Below are positions 42,603 through 54,308 of a DNA stretch of 64,000 nt, one piece after another (position 1 is the stretch's first letter; each line of letters opens with the position of its first letter). The notes under the pieces are model-generated. The model had not been told where the DNA came from and ran no database searches. It saw nothing but the letters and a program-made list of their open reading frames with translations. This stretch comes from Dactylonectria macrodidyma (taxonomy: Eukaryota > Ascomycota > Sordariomycetes > Hypocreales > Nectriaceae): NCBI GenBank assembly GCA_020744425.1, contig JAGMUV010000022.1, positions 868,001 through 932,000 of the forward strand. The letters run 5' to 3'. The translations under genes were made by a program, and so were the position numbers.

Positions 42603-43887
42603 ACAGTTAAGCAACCTTGGAGTTCAACTTGGCGACAGATACGCACGCACTGGGTCGACGGCAGACCTCGAGGAGGCCATTGTCGTCGCGTGGCAAGCCT
42701 TAAAGGAAATCAGACGTGTTCCTGGTCATGAGCGCTTTATGCTTGGTGAGGCCGTTGCTGAGATGCAGGAAAGTATTACTAAGGGCAGCATTGTGGTTGT
42801 TAATGTCACTGACTTCCGAAGCGATGCCATTCTCATCTCCAACAATACACTAACCACAATCACACTTCCTGAGCTGTCAGCAGTTGATGCGAAGTCTTGG
42901 GTAAGCAAAAACTGGTCAACGAAAAAGAAGTCTGAACAGAGAGGAAAAAACGATGAGTTTTTAGACTACCTTTCTTGGCTTTGGCATGTCTGTGTCAAAC
43001 ACATTCTCGCCGAGATCTCGGCTACACAGAAGCATCCAAGCGAAGGCCTTCCTCGAGTATGGTGGATCGGATCCGGTCTAGCGAGCTCGATGCCCTTCCA
43101 TGCTGCAGGTGTGCATGCGAGAGGGTCAACAGAGAATGCCTATAGCAGGATGATATCTTCTTACACGCCATCGATCAAGGCACTTGCCTATGCACGGAAC
43201 CAGGCAATGCGGGCCAAGGAAGCACCAGTAGCACAAGAAACAATGGTTATTGCAGCAATGCCGACGTCGCCGAAAGGGCCCGCTGATAAGAAAGCACCGA
43301 AAGACCTTCCTGGAGTCAGAGAAGAGACGGAGGAGATTCTCAACTCAGCTCGCTCTCAAATACGTACGACAGTTCTTACACACCCCAGCGCGGATCAAGT
43401 CTTAGGGGTCCTGAAGACCTGTCGTATCGCACACTTTGCATGCCACGGACCATCAGACTACTCAGACCCTTCCAACAGTGGCCTGATACTGCAGAAGAGT
43501 GCCGGGCCTGACGAGGCTTTCGAACAAGACCGACTCACAGTCTAACGAGTTTCGGAGCTACAGCTTAGATGTGCGCAGATTGCATACCTCTTAGCGTGCT
43601 CCACGGCAGAGAATAAGGCAGCGCGATTATCAGATGAAGTGATCCACGTTGTCAGCGGGTTCCAGGTGGCAGGGTTTCCTCATGTTGTAGGGTGCCTGTG
43701 GCCAGCTGGGGACTCGGAATGTGTAGAGGTAGCGAAGCGGTTCTACTCTTTGGTATTACGGGGGAACCAGTCGGCCATCAATAACAATGAGGTGGCTTTG
43801 GCGCTGCAGGAGGCGGTGATGGCGGTGCGTGCAGGGGATCTCGAGATGCCGCTGAATTGGGCACAGTTTGTGCATTATGGGACATGA
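42603..43887 (+). pseudogene. TPR-CHAT (caspase-like) protein, internally deleted, one stop
   Basis: CHAT domains are caspase-fold peptidases that in fungi sit behind TPR arrays. The 5' part is one TPR-like unit (LGDRYARTGSTADLEEAIVV), fused in frame to RRVPGHERFMLGEAVAEMQ and GSIVVVNVTDFRSDAILIS, which normally follow many more repeats: an internal deletion. The catalytic pair is preserved: His in RIAHFACHG and Cys in AYLLACSTAENKAA. A TAA at 43543-43545 separates them (after DRLTV). The C-terminus (VAGFPHVVGCLWPAGDSE) is normal, ending at 43887. One C-to-T change in a CAA codon would create the stop. Confidence 0.82.
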
Positions 43888-44559
43888 AGCGGTGTTCGTA
43901 TGTAGTTGTCTGTCTATAATGTAGGATTTTGGCATAGTAATAGTCATCGTGTGACCATCAACGTTTCTGATTACATCCCCCGAAGGCGTAGTCAGATGTA
44001 AAGCTCTCATTTTGCCAATGCTGACCGCCTAGCCAATTTTCAGCCTCAGATAAGGTACATCGCCTATGGTTGCAGTACACTGTGTCTCACTGTTATACTG
44101 TGCTGACCCTAGCTGTGATTGGCTCTGCTTGAGATTTTTCTGGATACTTGGTGGGACTTTTCAGAAGCTGACACGTATAGAAATAAGCGAAGAATTAGGC
44201 CAGTTATGGCTTATGCAATGTATATATAGGTACTCCTTTGAGAGATGGTCCGTGCTTACAATCACAAGTGTGTGTTCAACAGGAGGGACCGGTCCGGCAA
44301 GCGGCCCGCCAAAGGAAGCCTGGAGGAACTGTGCTGGCGTGATGAAGCTGGTGAAGAAGGGCTGCTTGTAGGCATTGTCAGTAAGATGGTGGATTTAAAG
44401 TATTACGATGACCAAGGTGGAGACCGGGCCCCACTTTTAACGGGAAATGTCAAATCTGTTGCGCATGACTTTAGCGGATCGGAGCACCACTCCAACGGAT
44501 TACTAGTAATTCATAGGGATTATCAGCAATTTCTATGCTAACCCTGTTGAATTGGACCA
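43888..44559. other. Unassigned region
   Basis: A 98-codon forward frame (44245-44541) shows no known motif. Confidence 0.35.
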
Positions 44560-44764
44560 TGTTGGAATACCTAGGCGCAGGGTGGTCACGTGAGACTAGG
44601 TAGTCTTTCGGGACCGAATCGGGGAGGGCTCGCTAGGCTAGACTGTATTAGGAAGCCAGAAATAGCCATACCTCCCTGACCTTAAGGGGCGGGAGCTTAA
44701 GGAGAAGCTATATAATACACACACACGTTACAGGGCCATTATTGTGGTCACCTATACTATTTAA
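44560..44764. mobile_element. Possible solo LTR
   Basis: Begins TGTTGGAATACC and ends TATTTAACA, an imperfect inverted terminal pair (TGTT..ATA / TAT..AACA). It contains a TATA-like box (gctatataatac). I found no target duplication, so the boundaries and identity are tentative. Confidence 0.35.
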
Positions 44765-45294
44765 CAAACCCCTCTAATTCAGTTAAGAACTATTGTGTTG
44801 GGCAGGGGGACAAGAGGGACACCACTACCCGAAGTCACGGATGCCGTAGGGTAGGCAGGATGCGTAGCAGAGCGAGGATGGACAAGACTCGTAAAACAAA
44901 ACAGGAAGGTTATGTTTTTAGTCAATACTGGCAATCTAGTCATATAACTGTGCCCTCCTTTTTCCTGCTGTAGTTCTCTTGCTTCGGATTGGCTTAGGAG
45001 TGCTTTATTGCTTCCTCTTACGTATCAGAGTAGGGGAAGTAGGATCGAGTTAGTTATCTAATATTTGCTCTATATCTAAGGCACTATCCGTACGATCGCT
45101 ATCTGAATCGCCAGTTAGCTTAAGGAAGAGGTTTAGAAGGGACAAGACGTACCTAAACTTGGAATTAGAAGCACTGGATTAACGTTAATTGTGGTTAGAG
45201 TCAGTGGTGTATGTTTTTCTCTAGGGCAGGCTGGCGGTTTGGTCGCCTCGCAATCTGAGTGCTTTGATAGCAGTGTCGGGGAATTAGCTTTCTT
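44765..45294. other. Spacer
   Basis: No feature supported. Confidence 0.4.
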
Positions 45295-46395
45295 TTACAG
45301 AGACTGCTTTTGACTACGGATTGGAGACGAGAATGGGTTTCTGCTCATAACGCCCCCAGGGCCAGCTGGTCGTGGCGGCGTAGGCAACTCATTGATAGGA
45401 TTCGACGATGTGGGCATGGATGTATTATGTGTAGACAGGGCACTCTGCTGAACGAATTCCCAATCGTCAGGGAGAATTACTAAAATCCGGACGGTGGAAT
45501 CGACAACTTGCGGGCCTTGGATAAGATCGCGGTTAAGGACCCCCAAGACGCGACCGCTGCATACAATCCATGACCCTTTGGGAAAGGGGTTCACGGCTTG
45601 TCGCATCCACCCGAGCAGGGAGCTCTATGGTTATTGCTCTATGGGGAAGAGGAGGAGGACGTAGCATATGTGTACGCCTTTATGAGGAGGGCGGTCGTTC
45701 TCTAGCACTAAGTAAGAACCCAGCTTTATGAACACCGAAGTCTTGCTCAGCAGCTCTAGCCAGACATCCTCCTTAATATAGAAAGTGTCTAGATCGACAG
45801 GACCGGCAAGGGATACATAGGCTAAAGAGCTTGGCCAGGGGGCACCTTCGTCGCTACTACTGAGGAGTCGAGGGACAATACTATAGGATTGTGAGCATCG
45901 ATGACTAGTATGAATACGACGTGAGAGAACGTACGGAGTCAAGCCGCCATCACACGGCAGTGCTAGCGCAACCTGCACAGATTGAGTTTCTTCTGTCTCC
46001 CATCCGTCTAAACTTACGCTATGGAAGGTAAGTTTGTTTGGAAGAAGTCGGGCGACTATGGTGAACCATTTCCCCTCCCAGTCCTCCTCTAAGGTCGCTG
46101 TTTTTGCTCCGGGGTTGAACATGGAGAGTAGCAAAGGAAGCCCCGAGGTCTCGTCATCTTCAGGACTGAGGAGGCGCGGATAAAGGTCAAGAATGAATGC
46201 AGGCTGGAAGAAGGGCAGGAAGGTCCCGGCCTTGAAGTTCCCTGCATTCATATAGCGTGAGCTAGCTAGAAGGATTTCGCACTGGGCTAGGTCAGAATGG
46301 TAGGTGATGACAAGATCCGCACCGATCGCTCCTTGCCCACGCTTGTTTGGAAGCGGAGGCATCGGGTAAATGACAGAGGCTGAGGGAGAAGCCAT
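45295..46395 (-). CDS. Unrecognised protein, two frames separated by a stop
   Basis: Reverse-strand frames 46395-45631 (254 aa) and 45606-45295 (103 aa) are in register, with a TAA at about 45631-45633 between them. The first contains DLVITYHSDLAQCEILLAS and WFTIVARLLPNKLTFHSV. The second contains FPKGSWIVCSGRVLGVLNRD and VRILVILPDDWEF. The VxCSGRVLG / VRILxVLPDDW pattern is one I associate with fungal mobile-element-linked ORFs, but I cannot name the family; an OB-fold/single-strand-binding role is only a guess. It is divergent from the 47.1-48.0 kb frames, with a shared 690-bp intergenic region, which suggests one element. Confidence 0.45.
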
Positions 46396-47081
46396 GTTGA
46401 TTGCAATAGAATTACGCGCAGTATTGTAAGTGAAATGAGTTTAGGAGAGCTAAGTGCAAAGGAGAGAGAATGTTGGGTCTTTATTAGTGGGAAATGTTAG
46501 CTTGCTGTGTAGATAAATCCTACTTTTAGTATTGCTTTGACCCTAATGTTAATATAGTACATTACTACTATATCTTATTTTAGAAGAAAGAAACAATAGT
46601 TGATGCTTGAGGCATTAGAGACTAATAGTTTAGCTAGATATGAATAGTATTATAGCTGAAATGGCGTTATAGCTAAAAAGGAAAAAGCAAACAATTCCTC
46701 GTATCCTAATGACAGCTCCGCCTTCTAGTAGCAACTGCTATAGATAACAGCGATTGCTATAGATAGCATCAATTACTATAGATAGTAGCGATTGCTATAG
46801 ATAGCATCAATTACTATAGATAGCAGCGATTGCTATAGATAGCGACTGGTATTGCTTTTAGCAGTGATTAGAGCCCGTAACCTTAGTTAAGATAGGTGTG
46901 GAAAAGGGCTTCGTACTGTGAGTCTCTTATTACATTCCTCTAGACCTCCTCACATATCTCTCCTACTCAGAGAAAGAGTCAGTTTTAAGAAACCTATAGA
47001 GTTATTAACATAGAACTTACTAACGCGATTTATCACTATACAGCAATATATTTAAAGAGGATCTTCACTAAGTACTTTAAC
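46396..47081. other. Divergent promoter region with short tandem repeat
   Basis: AT-rich intergenic region between two divergent unknown frames. 46727-46855 holds about six alternating copies of a 19-20-bp unit (gcgattgctatagatagca / tcaattactatagatagta). Confidence 0.6.
46727..46855. repeat. 19-20-bp tandem repeat
   Basis: Units share the core ctatagata and alternate between gcgattgctatag and tcaattactatag forms. Confidence 0.75.
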
Positions 47082-48050
47082 ATGGCTGAACCACATAATG
47101 ATCCTTCTTTCCTACCCACTCCACTACAGACACAACTGTCTAGTCGGCAGCAGCAGACGAGGACAGGACCGCAAAGTGATGAGAGTCGGGCCATACGGGA
47201 AGCAGCTCGGCAGCGGCTGGAAGAGCAAAGGCGGCGCGAGCGGGAGGCGAGAAGATATCAGCAGCAGATGACAAGACGGCTGCAGGAAGAAGAGCGCCGC
47301 CGCTAACGAGCGGAGGAACGAGCTGAGATAATTCGACAACGGGAAGAAGAACGCCGCCGCCAACAAGAGGAGAGGGTGCGACAGCAGGAACTAGAAAGAG
47401 AACGCGACCCACAAGCTGAAGAGAAAAGACAGTGGCTAGAGAGACACCGTCGGCGTCAAGAGGAGGAGGCTCGACGTCGAGAGGAGCTGGCGACGCACAC
47501 GACCAAGCGCCGTCGACGGGCTAGGGAGGCGAGACAGGAGCTAGATTTACCAAACCCGGAGTATGAATCCTTCTTGGGGCACCTAAGGTCTCTTGAGCGC
47601 GCGAAGTCTGACAATGACTAGGAGACGTCGTCGGCCAAGGCAAGATGGACCTTCTGGCACCATCCCGGCCAAACAGGCAACTCTTCCTGACCTAATGTCC
47701 ATGGAGATGATTATGCGGCAAAAGGAAGCGCTAGGCAGGCTGATGCAAGCAGTAGAGCAGTCCTTCTAAGAGAAGCAAGCGGCCTCGAATCGCCGTGATT
47801 GGTGCAACCCTGTGCCTGCACAGCGTAAGATCGACACAGTTCAGTCCTTTCTAAAAGCTTTCCACGATGAAAGCAGTATGGAGATAGCAGTATGCTCGGT
47901 TTGCTATCTACAGATACGCAGTCGTTGCCGGACGGATTGTGGGAGTTCAGGAGTGCTTTCACGTTCAGTAATGTGGCAAGTAGGAACAATCAAGCCAGCC
48001 TGGAAAGCAGTTCTTTATAGACGATATCTTTCGCTTGCTCCTTGAATGCC
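47082..48050 (+). pseudogene. Arg/Glu-rich coiled-coil protein followed by a Cys-pair domain, several stops
   Basis: Starts MAEPHNDPSFLPTPLQTQLS, then a long highly charged helix (RQRLEEQRRREREARRYQQQ and similar) broken by TAA at 47304-47306 and continuing in the same style to about 47621. Further downstream (about 47805-47920) a frame reads VQSFLKAFHDESSMEIAVCS followed by VCYLQ, reminiscent of the Cys-pair region before helicase domains of fungal Helitrons. The helicase is not present. The order coiled coil, Cys pair and a divergent partner gene suggests a mobile-element relic; not proven. Confidence 0.4.
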
Positions 48051-50117
48051 TGATAGTGTCAGCTGAGTACCCAATGCGTCATACTAAGTAGCCTAAGATA
48101 TGCAGTAAATAGGCTGGCAGCAACTGAGAAGTGATTCTAATCATGACTTATTGGCATACAGCGTTCATCTAATGCCCTTCATGGTCATCATTAAAATTGT
48201 TTCCTCTCCTATGATAGGTCGTTCACTTCCTCCCAATTAGCTAGAGTTGCCGCCCGGGATAGTGCGTCCGGATGGTCTATATCAAGCACCCGCTCTTGAA
48301 GGACAACGCAGTTTCGCATCAGAGCCAGGTTGGCCATGCTGGTCAGCATCTCGGGATGCTGCTCTCCAAGAACATTCTTCATCGTCTCCATCACTCGCAC
48401 TTGTAGCTCTTCCGCTTCCTTCCATCGCCATTGGTTACTATACGTTGCCGCCAGGTTGGCCATACTTCTTATCGTATCGGGATGCTCCTCTCGCACTTGT
48501 AGCTCTTCCGCTTCCTTCCATCGCCCTTGGTTCCTATATGTCACCGCCAGGTTGTTCATACTGGTCAGCGTATAGGGATGCTCCTCTCCCAGCACCCTCT
48601 TCGTCGTCTCCATCACTCGCACTTGTAGCTCTTCTGCCTCCTTCCATCGCCCTTGGTCCCCGAACGTCGCCGCCAGGTTGGCCATGCTTTTCAGCGCATC
48701 GGGATGCTCCTCCCCCAGCACCCTCTTCCTCGTCTCCATCACTCGCACTTCTAGCTCTTCTGCCTCCTTCCATCGCCCTTGGTTCCCGAACGTCGCCGCC
48801 AGGTTGCCCATGCTGCTCAGCGTATCGGGATGCTCCTCTCCCAGCATATTAGTCCTCGTTTTGACTGCTTTTTCGCCCAACTTCTCTGCTGCTTTATAGC
48901 TCCCCGTGGTGAACATATACTATGCACAATTCGTCAATAAATAGGCCCACTGCTCCAGGTCCTTCTCTTGCGGCTCCTCCTCCACTATTGACTCAATATG
49001 TGGCAGTAGCATCTGACAGGTGGGCCAGGTCTCGAATGTACCACGTGGGAAATGTCTTGACATAGCCCATAAAAATACCTGTCTCCATCGTTCTGCATCG
49101 TCAACCACAGACAGCCAAGCTCGTGTGCAAAACTGCACGAGCGAATGCATCTCGCATACATCCCGCGTTGTTGTCACAGACACGAGCGAGTAGCCACGTA
49201 GGACATCCAGATCATCCTCAAATTCGTCATTGTCCTCGTCATCGTTAGTCCCGTCCGCATTCTCCCTCAGATTACCCTTATAGTTGTGGAGTGCAAATTC
49301 GGGGATGCCTTGGGGATTGAAGAAGCTCATAAGTGAGAGCAGGTTGGCTGCGGATGGTCTCTCGCGGCGTATCTGTTCAAGGGTTACTTGCCACGTCGTA
49401 ACCACGGAGTTGGAGACGGTCTCATCCCGTCGAAGATCCCCTGCGTCGCTGTTAAGGAGGCTGCCCTTTTTCTTATCACTTTCCCGGAAGGCGTCCAGGT
49501 ATATCTTTACTGATATGCGGGGGGCGCGACGGTTGATGTACGCCGCCGCTTGGGTAATGGCCAACGGGATGTAATCCAGAGTACGAAGAAGATTAGCTGC
49601 GGCATTCTCGTCAAAGTCTCCCTGCAGCTTGTTGCGGAAAAGCTGAAGGGCTTGGGCGTCATCCATGGGTGAGATCCTGTAGACAGCCTTATGGCTACCT
49701 GTTAGCTTCTCAGTGGCGTCCATGCTGCGTGATGTGACGAGGATAATTCCATTGCGGCGTTTCGGTAGGAAGACTGCGAGTGGCCGCTGCACGCTCAGTG
49801 CAGCAGGGTTCTCGTCCGCTGGATGGCATACTGTCCCATCTCTTCCGGAGCTAGATCTGGGGTAGAAGAGGTTGACGTCGTCAACATTATCCAAGACCAT
49901 CAACCACGGGCCAGCTTCCTCTCTCTGCAGCCAGTCGCGAACCAGCCCGAGCACGTCGACACTGGGATCGTTTCGCCTAGGTAGCCGTAGATTGTCCGCA
50001 ATGGACCGGTATGCCTCTTCAAACCTTGGCTTCGAACTCGCGTGTACCCAGAAGACGCTGGTTTGCGGCGACGTGTCGCGGATGTGATGCGCAAATTGAA
50101 TAGCGACCTGCGATTTA

Positions 50118-50177
50118 CTACGGCCAGTCAGCGTGACGATGGTCTTGCACAAGCTCGTTGGCCACTCCGGCTCGTAC
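50118..50177 (-). other. Predicted intron splitting the P-loop
   Basis: GTACGA donor, GCTGAC branch-like motif and GTAG acceptor; its 60-nt length leaves the unspliced frame open, but only splicing yields GxGGxGKS. Confidence 0.75.
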
Positions 50178-50384
50178 CCGAATCCGCCCATGCCTACAAG
50201 GGCCATGCGACCGACGGGGCCCGTATATTGCTCCTTTATCCATGCCATAATGTCGGGTCGGTCGACGAAGTCAGGATCGCGTTCGAACGGTAGGATGAAG
50301 CAGGGCTTGCGAGCTATCGATACATCCTCCTCGGGTTGGAGCGAGACGCCTTCGATCCTCTGCCTGATGTCGAGGAGAAGCGTA

Positions 50385-50450
50385 CTGTAAGGACGATACC
50401 GTCAGCCTGGTCCATCGTGCTCAAAGCATCCAGACGGCTTGCTGACTTAC
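50385..50450 (-). other. Predicted intron 1 of the NB-ARC/TPR gene
   Basis: 66 nt, GTAAGT donor and TTACAG acceptor, joining LQIDQT to LLLDIRQRIEGVSL. Confidence 0.72.
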
Positions 50451-50825
50451 GTTTGGTCAATTTGCAGACCTAGAGTGATAGTCCGTTCATAGCGTTCTAG
50501 GTTAGAGACGATATCGCTGACCTCCTTGCTATCGAACGGCCACCTGAGGGCACGAAGTCCGAAACGGCGCATCGCCTTACGGGCCTTACCCGGATCCAGC
50601 CTGCTCTGTAACTGGGCCAGCTCTGATGTGCAGGCATCAACAGAGTCGACCAGTCTTCGCGACGTCGCGAGCGCTTGACTGTTCGGGTCATCAAGAAGAT
50701 GCCGAACTCCTTGGAGGGTTGTGCCTAGGTCGTATAACCGGCTGCGGAGGCGTGTGATGTCGGCCCTAGCATTGCCGACGGCGGTGGAGTAATCGAGGCA
50801 GAGGACGGCGACTTTGGCGGACAGG

Positions 50826-53800
50826 CAGCGCTGCCCTCAAATCAAACAAATCAAATCCAGAGTCATATTTGAAATATTTGATAGCCCGCAAAGCCAGATT
50901 TGTTATTTGGAATATTTAATCAAATATTTCAAATCCTAACATCTGTGCTTTCCATACTACTCTCAATATCCCAGTGTAACCCATCTGTCCCAGGTGCAGT
51001 AGCGCCAAGCTTCGCAGCACCATGCCTGATCCAGTTCTTAAGGCACTGCAGCCTCTCCAATGTTTCCGCACTCATCGAAAGTCTCTGTGACGTTAACGTC
51101 AACTTAGCAAGGCTGAAAGACCTCTCACAATCAGTTGCCATCGCCGGGATAGCAAGTATATCAAGAGCCAGCTGGCTAAGCACCGGGAATGGTCCCTGGT
51201 GGGCCATCCACCACTTGATTGGATCCTCGGTTTCTTGTGGTTCTAGCCGCAAATAGCGCTCAAGTTCGCTGCCCATCACCGTTGCTCGAGCTCTCCTGCT
51301 TTTCACCTATTGTTTGAATACACTATCCTCATGTGTTTTATATAGCACGCATGACGATATCGCAGTCTTCATAATTGCCTTTTGCTATTCATCCGTTACT
51401 ATCGGCCGGCTGTAACAATACTAGCGGTTAAGGTAGTCAGATAGACCTATCTTAGCGTCTCTCACCCATACAAGCTGCTCTTCCGTAGCCCAATTCATCT
51501 TAACGTAACTCATACTAAGAGCCAGATGCAGAATAATAGATGCAGCAAACAACAGGGACTCCCCTAGCTTAGTGTAATACTCATTGAGCTTCTGCCAGGC
51601 CGTCATAATAAAGAGCCTCATATAGTGTCGATAATCTTTTCCCATATCATCAATCTTTAATAATCCGAACGCCTTACCCCGTCCACTATGTCCTCCTTAG
51701 TCATGATCTGGAAAGGGGCTCTCCTATGGCTTTCGCGGCTGCATGTCCATCTCACAGTCCGTGAATCTAGTAGGGAGCTGGCGATTTCGGTCTGGTCGCC
51801 CTCAAGGCAGTTTCACCTGCGAGTTAGCACTCTTTTCCGCTGTCTCGTCTGGGGCAGCGTGATAGAATAGCTTCTAATCCTCTAAATGTTCTAGCAAATA
51901 TTCCATGCCCATCATCACCTCCCAAAGGCATCCATAGCCTCCCTCACTACTCTACCCTTACGCTCTCATAGTCTGCAAATAGAACAGCTTAAGGATATGC
52001 TTAACTTCTGCTAAAAGCCTCCAGTCATCACCTTTTAAAACATCACCTTAGGGTAGCTATCCCTCTATATCTGGATATACTAAGAAGGCCGTAATATCTC
52101 CTTACTTAATAAGCACTCAAGAGACCATGAAGTAAGTGGAATTCTATCTCGTGTTATTATTTAGAACAACCTCTAGCTCCGCTGTAGACTCGCCTGCTAG
52201 GAGAAGGCCTTATGCTTCGTCATTCTTACATACGATCCTCTTAAAGAGCTCGCATCTCTGAGGGGACGATCTAATGAACTTAACAACATTATGAAGCTTT
52301 CCCACTGGCCCTTTCTTTCTCCAGTGCCGTAGGTCTTCCTCGTAGCAGCCGAGAAGGTTAAAAACCTGCGACTCGGCCTCAAAAGCCTCGAAATCTTCCC
52401 CGTAGAGGAACGCACGAGCTACCAAGTTCAAGATATGTCCATAGCAGCGCATGCGTTTAGTACGTACGTCCGCCGGTGTCATTTCTATGTCGAGAATTCT
52501 GTAAAAATGTTGGAGACAGTTATCGGTAGAGGACACATTGTCCGAGATCACCGTTCCAACTCAGTCCTCTATTTTCCACTCTTAGACGATTTGCAAAAGC
52601 GTTACGGCGAGGTTTTCCCCACTATGACACCCGAGCTGGCGTCGAAGTGCCAGTAGGCGCGACTGGTGGTGGCCCTGGCGGTCAAGGAAGTGAGCTGTGA
52701 CCGCCATTATAGCGTACCGATTAGGCGAGGTCCAGAGGTCGAACCCGAGATGAATTTTAGTGAGGGCATCCAAAAGCTCCTGCTTGACTTGGTCTTTCTT
52801 GGACTTGTACATATCGTCTAGCAGACGGCTCATCGATTGCCGGCTCCATGGTATCTGGCCTGATAAATGAGGGTCGAGCTGCCACACGAGCTGTTCAAAG
52901 AATGGATCCGTGAAGAAAGAAAAGGGAACGTCGGCGTTGATCAGAAGTCCTAGGCTTAGTTCTCAGACAATCTTGACCTTGGCTCGCGGGACGGCGCTGT
53001 AGTGCAAGCGTGGTCGCTTGGCCCGATCGGAGTCGTCAGTCGATGGGTCTATATCAGCGCCTTGGCTGCTTTCGAAGATCCGGTGTGACCTGCACTTATC
53101 AATGATGCTCAAGATGACGATGCTTCACGTGTGACGTACTTGCGGAGGTGGTCAGCTGCCGAACTGGTAGCAGCAGCGGCGAAGAACTCGGGCTGGCCCT
53201 TCGCATCGCATAAACGGCAGGCCCAGTAAGGGTTCGACGGGCTGTCGTTAGCATCTAGTTCAACAAGAAATAAACCATGGCGCTTGATCCAGCTCTTCCG
53301 GCCCTTCGACCCCTTTCTAGATAAGGACTCTTCCAGAACATATCGTCTGTTCCTCCATACCGCTTGCGGGAGATCTGCAACGGTGGGATGGTCTGGCAAT
53401 GCCGTCTGCGTCGTCGATTCGAGTTGACTTGCCAAGTTCCTCGGCGGTCGGAGAAGAGCAAAGGCGGAGGGTGGAGAAGGAAGCATGGTGTCGTTGGGCA
53501 TGCATCAGTCCGCACTGGCACGCGTTGAAAGCAGGTAAACAATTCCCCAAAACGCGTGCTGAACTTGTGGGGAATAAGGATAATAAGAAGCGACTTCTAG
53601 TTCTAGGCCTCTTAATCATAAAGAAAAGTGGCTTGTTAACAGGCATTTTTAGGATGACTCTAATTAGTCAGACTAATCAGTATATAGATAACGTAGCAGG
53701 TTCCGGGTAGGCTACTATTACGCACTCATCAGCCTGGACCTGCTCGGCCGCCTCGCTATATTGTGTATTAAATATATCAAATTGCATTTCAAATCCGGGG

Positions 53801-53894
53801 TTTTGTATTTGTTTGATTTGAAATAAGATTTCGCTCTATTTGTTTGATTTGTTTGGCAGTTTGTTTGTTTGGATTTGATTTATGGGCAGCGCTG
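50826..53894 (-). mobile_element. hAT transposon copy 1
   Basis: 3069 bp with inverted termini CAGCGCTGCCC/GGGCAGCGCTG. It is the exact-length, apparently identical reverse complement of copy 2 (57564-60632): every translated segment agrees, including positions of the stops. Flanking 8-mers are cggacagg (left) and cttgccga (right) and do not match each other. The right flank is the reverse complement of copy 2's right flank. Subterminal regions are rich in caaatcaaat-like repeats. Confidence 0.93.
50929..53501 (-). pseudogene. hAT transposase remnant (copy 1)
   Basis: Ordered fragments: a BED-finger-like region (53501-53109; WACRLCDAKGQPEFFAAAAT), then GFDLWTSPNRYAIMAVTAHF (about 52720), VSSTDNCLQHFYRIL and MRCYGHILNLVARAFLYG (52551-52210; the CxxHxxNL motif of hAT transposases), WQKLNEYYTKLGESLLFAAS (51645-51421), and the C-terminal dimerisation region WWMAHQGPFPVLSQLALDIL, then SFSLAKLTLTSQR (51306-50929). 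Multiple stops and frame changes separate them, so it cannot make transposase; it must have moved in trans. Confidence 0.88.
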
Positions 53895-54308
53895 CTTGCC
53901 GACGGGTGACGCGTCGCGGTCGGCGAGCAGTCGGTTGGCCATTTCTTCAACACTACGCAGTCGCGGGGGGAATCCTTGCGAATCTAGGTTGAGGATGAAC
54001 TGAATAATGATCTGCTCCTCTAGATCGGACAGCTTGCGCGATTTGGGGATCCAATCGCGTCTGGATTGAATGCCCTTCTGCTGGCGCTATAGCAGCATAC
54101 GGCCAACTTTGTAGATCTCTGCAGCGCGTCGGAGCTTTAATTTCGGGTCATTTTGAAGGGCCTGAAGCGCAAGAAGGATTCTACCCTCAACATTAGGGTT
54201 AGACATATTTCGTGGTTGAGAATTAATTGATTAAATGGAGAAGATGTAGGTGAAGGGATTTTTGTCACGCAAGCTTGTTTGTCACGCAAGCTTATCATGT
54301 ACGTTATA
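53895..54308 (-). pseudogene. pogo-type transposase, N-terminal half
   Basis: The reverse strand from ATG 54206 begins MSNPNVEGRILLALQALQND, with a TAG at about codon 40 (after GRMLL), and ends GFPPRLRSVEEMANRLLADR plus DASPVGK right at the hAT border. The element's 5' terminal repeat is at 54264-54308. The rest of this transposase begins at 60641, also read away from the hAT border, so the gene was one unit before rearrangement. Confidence 0.85.
54264..54308 (-). repeat. 5' terminal inverted repeat of the split pogo element
   Basis: On the reverse strand TAACGTACATGATAAG is followed by two direct copies of AAGCTTGCGTGAC separated by AAAC. It matches the 3' terminal repeat near 62046-62082 over the AAGCTTGCGTGAC copies. 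Confidence 0.85.

Larger units (their letters stand above)
48209..50825 (-). pseudogene. NB-ARC/TPR NLR, 5'-truncated by a hAT element, one internal stop
   Basis: Reverse strand, exons 50825-50451, 50384-50178 and 50117-48209. The N-terminal domain (AKVAVLCLDYSTAVGNA, LRALRWPFDSKEVSDIV) is of the fungal STAND N type and lacks its first residues at the hAT boundary. After removal of a 60-nt intron (50118-50177) the P-loop reads GMGGFGKSQ. Walker B is WLMVLDNVDD and the sensor motif ILVTSR. The TPR array (GEEHPDTLSSMGNLAATFG, about five units) follows a TAG at 48920-48922; CAG-to-TAG would explain it. An Asp/Glu-rich loop (DDEDNDEFEDDLD) lies in the winged-helix region. Otherwise intact, so this is the best-preserved NLR here. 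Confidence 0.85.

Noticed and set aside
48247..48852. 201-codon + strand frame rich in Ser/Pro/Leu
   Set aside because: Antisense to the TPR array of the NB-ARC gene.
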